Shown: positions 7,798-8,046 of the stretch, piece after piece
Numbering within the stretch: position 1 is the first letter of the stretch
How the letters are laid out: each line of letters begins with the position of its first letter
Origin: Rhodospirillales bacterium
Lineage (GTDB): Bacteria; Pseudomonadota; Alphaproteobacteria; Acetobacterales; Acetobacteraceae
Direction of reading: 5' to 3'
Assembly: GCA_028866445.1 (NCBI GenBank)
Contig: JAGWIE010000051.1
Location: 1 to 8,046, forward strand
Length of the DNA: 8,046 bases
Program-made: the position numbers and the translations under genes
The notes under the pieces: model-generated
Databases searched by the model: none
Told to the model about the DNA's origin: nothing
What the model saw: only the letters and a program-made list of their open reading frames with translations

Positions 7798-7835
7798 GAA
7801 AGCCTCAAATTCATCCACTGTGCCCTGCATTTTTT

Positions 7836-7869
7836 CTGGACGAACCGCCATGCTGCATCGCATTATATT
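7836..7869 (+). promoter_or_regulatory. Possible promoter of the downstream sRNA
   Basis: CTGGAC (7836-7841) resembles the alphaproteobacterial -35 element CTTGAC at five of six bases. About 20 bases later the AT-rich CATTATATTT (7861-7870) offers a -10 element, either CATTAT or TATATT. Transcription would begin around 7872-7876, at the foot of the first sRNA stem-loop. The spacing and the choice of -10 are uncertain, so this is inferred from position as much as from sequence. Confidence 0.35.
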
Positions 7870-7871
7870 TA

Positions 7872-7968
7872 TGGGATGAGGGTTTGATCTTCATCCCGCC
7901 GTGTGACTGGCGTTTCCTCCCTGAACTTGGCCCGCCACCCCATTTGGGCTGGCGGGCTTCTTTCTTTC
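7872..7968 (+). ncRNA. Candidate alpha-r8 family (MmgR/suhB-type) small RNA
   Basis: Three elements follow each other. First is a stem-loop: GGGATGA (7873-7879) pairs with TCATCCC (7891-7897) and can extend inward by three pairs, two of them G-U, to a 5-base loop. Next is a mostly unpaired stretch containing TTTCCTCCCT (7913-7922). Last is a GC-rich hairpin with a T-rich tail (7930-7968). From memory, the alpha-r8 family (founder MmgR of Sinorhizobium meliloti, corresponding to Rfam 'suhB') is described as two stem-loops flanking an ultraconserved single-stranded UUUCCUCCCU, which fits exactly. The motif is anti-Shine-Dalgarno-like, so base pairing at ribosome binding sites is a likely mode of action. 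MmgR limits polyhydroxybutyrate granule formation; whether this copy does so is unknown. At about 97 bases it is somewhat longer than MmgR (about 77). The 5' end is inferred. The alternative is simply a structured operon 3' end. Confidence 0.72.
7930..7968 (+). terminator. Intrinsic terminator of the sRNA, possibly also of the rnj operon
   Basis: GCCCGCCA (7930-7937) pairs perfectly with TGGCGGGC (7950-7957). After one C-C mismatch, CCC (7939-7941) pairs with GGG (7946-7948) around an ATTT loop. The tail TTCTTTCTTTC (7958-7968) is T-rich but interrupted by C. The orientation is + strand, since the other side of the stem has no T-run. It lies about 200 bases past the rnj stop, with no better terminator between, so read-through transcripts from rnj would also end here. 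Confidence 0.82.
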
Positions 7969-8046
7969 AGCGTCTTTTCCTGCGTATGAGGGTTACCGCT
8001 GCTTCTATCTGCGGCGGGATTGATCTAGAGCAGGGATGCCGATGAG
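7969..8046. other. Intergenic region, probable leader of a gene beyond the window
   Basis: Nothing firm is seen here. There is no long reading frame on either strand and no clear promoter. The last five bases begin with ATG (8042), preceded 6 bases away by AGGG (8032-8035), which could be a ribosome binding site and start codon of the next + strand gene. Too little is visible to name it. Confidence 0.3.

Noticed and set aside
7774..7863. Minus-strand mini reading frame of 29 codons (or 25 from an inner ATG) ending in EAFKQETTKL
   Set aside because: It looks protein-like in composition, but neither start has a ribosome binding site, it is very short, and it overlaps the likely sRNA promoter. 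Without homologues it is indistinguishable from chance.
7986..8045. Short + strand frame of 19 codons starting ATGAGGGTTACC
   Set aside because: No ribosome binding site or recognisable product, and it ends at a TGA that overlaps the more likely ATG at 8042.
8042..8046. Start of a next gene, perhaps proS, which can follow rnj in alphaproteobacteria
   Set aside because: Only five bases are visible; naming it would be guesswork from gene order.

Overview
The window is a GC-rich (roughly 60% by eye), densely packed stretch of a bacterial chromosome, very probably from an alphaproteobacterium. This rests on the gene order nuoL-nuoM-nuoN-birA-coaX-rnj, a conserved alphaproteobacterial arrangement, on an alphaproteobacterial-type RNase J, and on a candidate alpha-r8 (MmgR/suhB-type) small RNA at the end. 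A Rhodospirillales/Acetobacterales-like host is possible but cannot be fixed from sequence reading alone.

Layout. Positions 1-4495 hold the end of a complex I operon: nuoL (5' part outside the window), nuoM and nuoN, the three antiporter-like proton-pumping membrane subunits. The start/stop junctions overlap or nearly touch. birA follows, starting at a TTG that overlaps the nuoN stop; it is a monofunctional biotin-protein ligase without the DNA-binding domain. coaX (type III pantothenate kinase, first step of CoA synthesis) begins 14 bases after birA behind a near-perfect Shine-Dalgarno site. rnj (RNase J) begins 24 bases after coaX at a GTG. All six genes are on the + strand and read as one transcription unit. 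Respiration (NADH oxidation), cofactor charging (biotin, needed by acetyl-CoA carboxylase) and CoA supply are thus co-transcribed with an mRNA-decay nuclease.

Positions 7734-8046 carry no supported protein gene. The first part is AT-rich with a long-loop inverted repeat. From about 7872 to 7968 there is a compact RNA-like unit: a stem-loop, a single-stranded stretch containing TTTCCTCCCT, and a GC-rich hairpin with a T-rich tail. This matches the described architecture of the alphaproteobacterial alpha-r8 sRNA family and is the most interesting item in the window. Its terminator may also end the rnj transcript, since none is seen directly after rnj. The last 78 bases are probably the leader of a gene that starts at or beyond the window edge.

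No mobile elements, CRISPR arrays, tRNA or rRNA genes, or defence-type genes were seen. All six protein genes look intact where visible, and their catalytic or proton-path residues are present.
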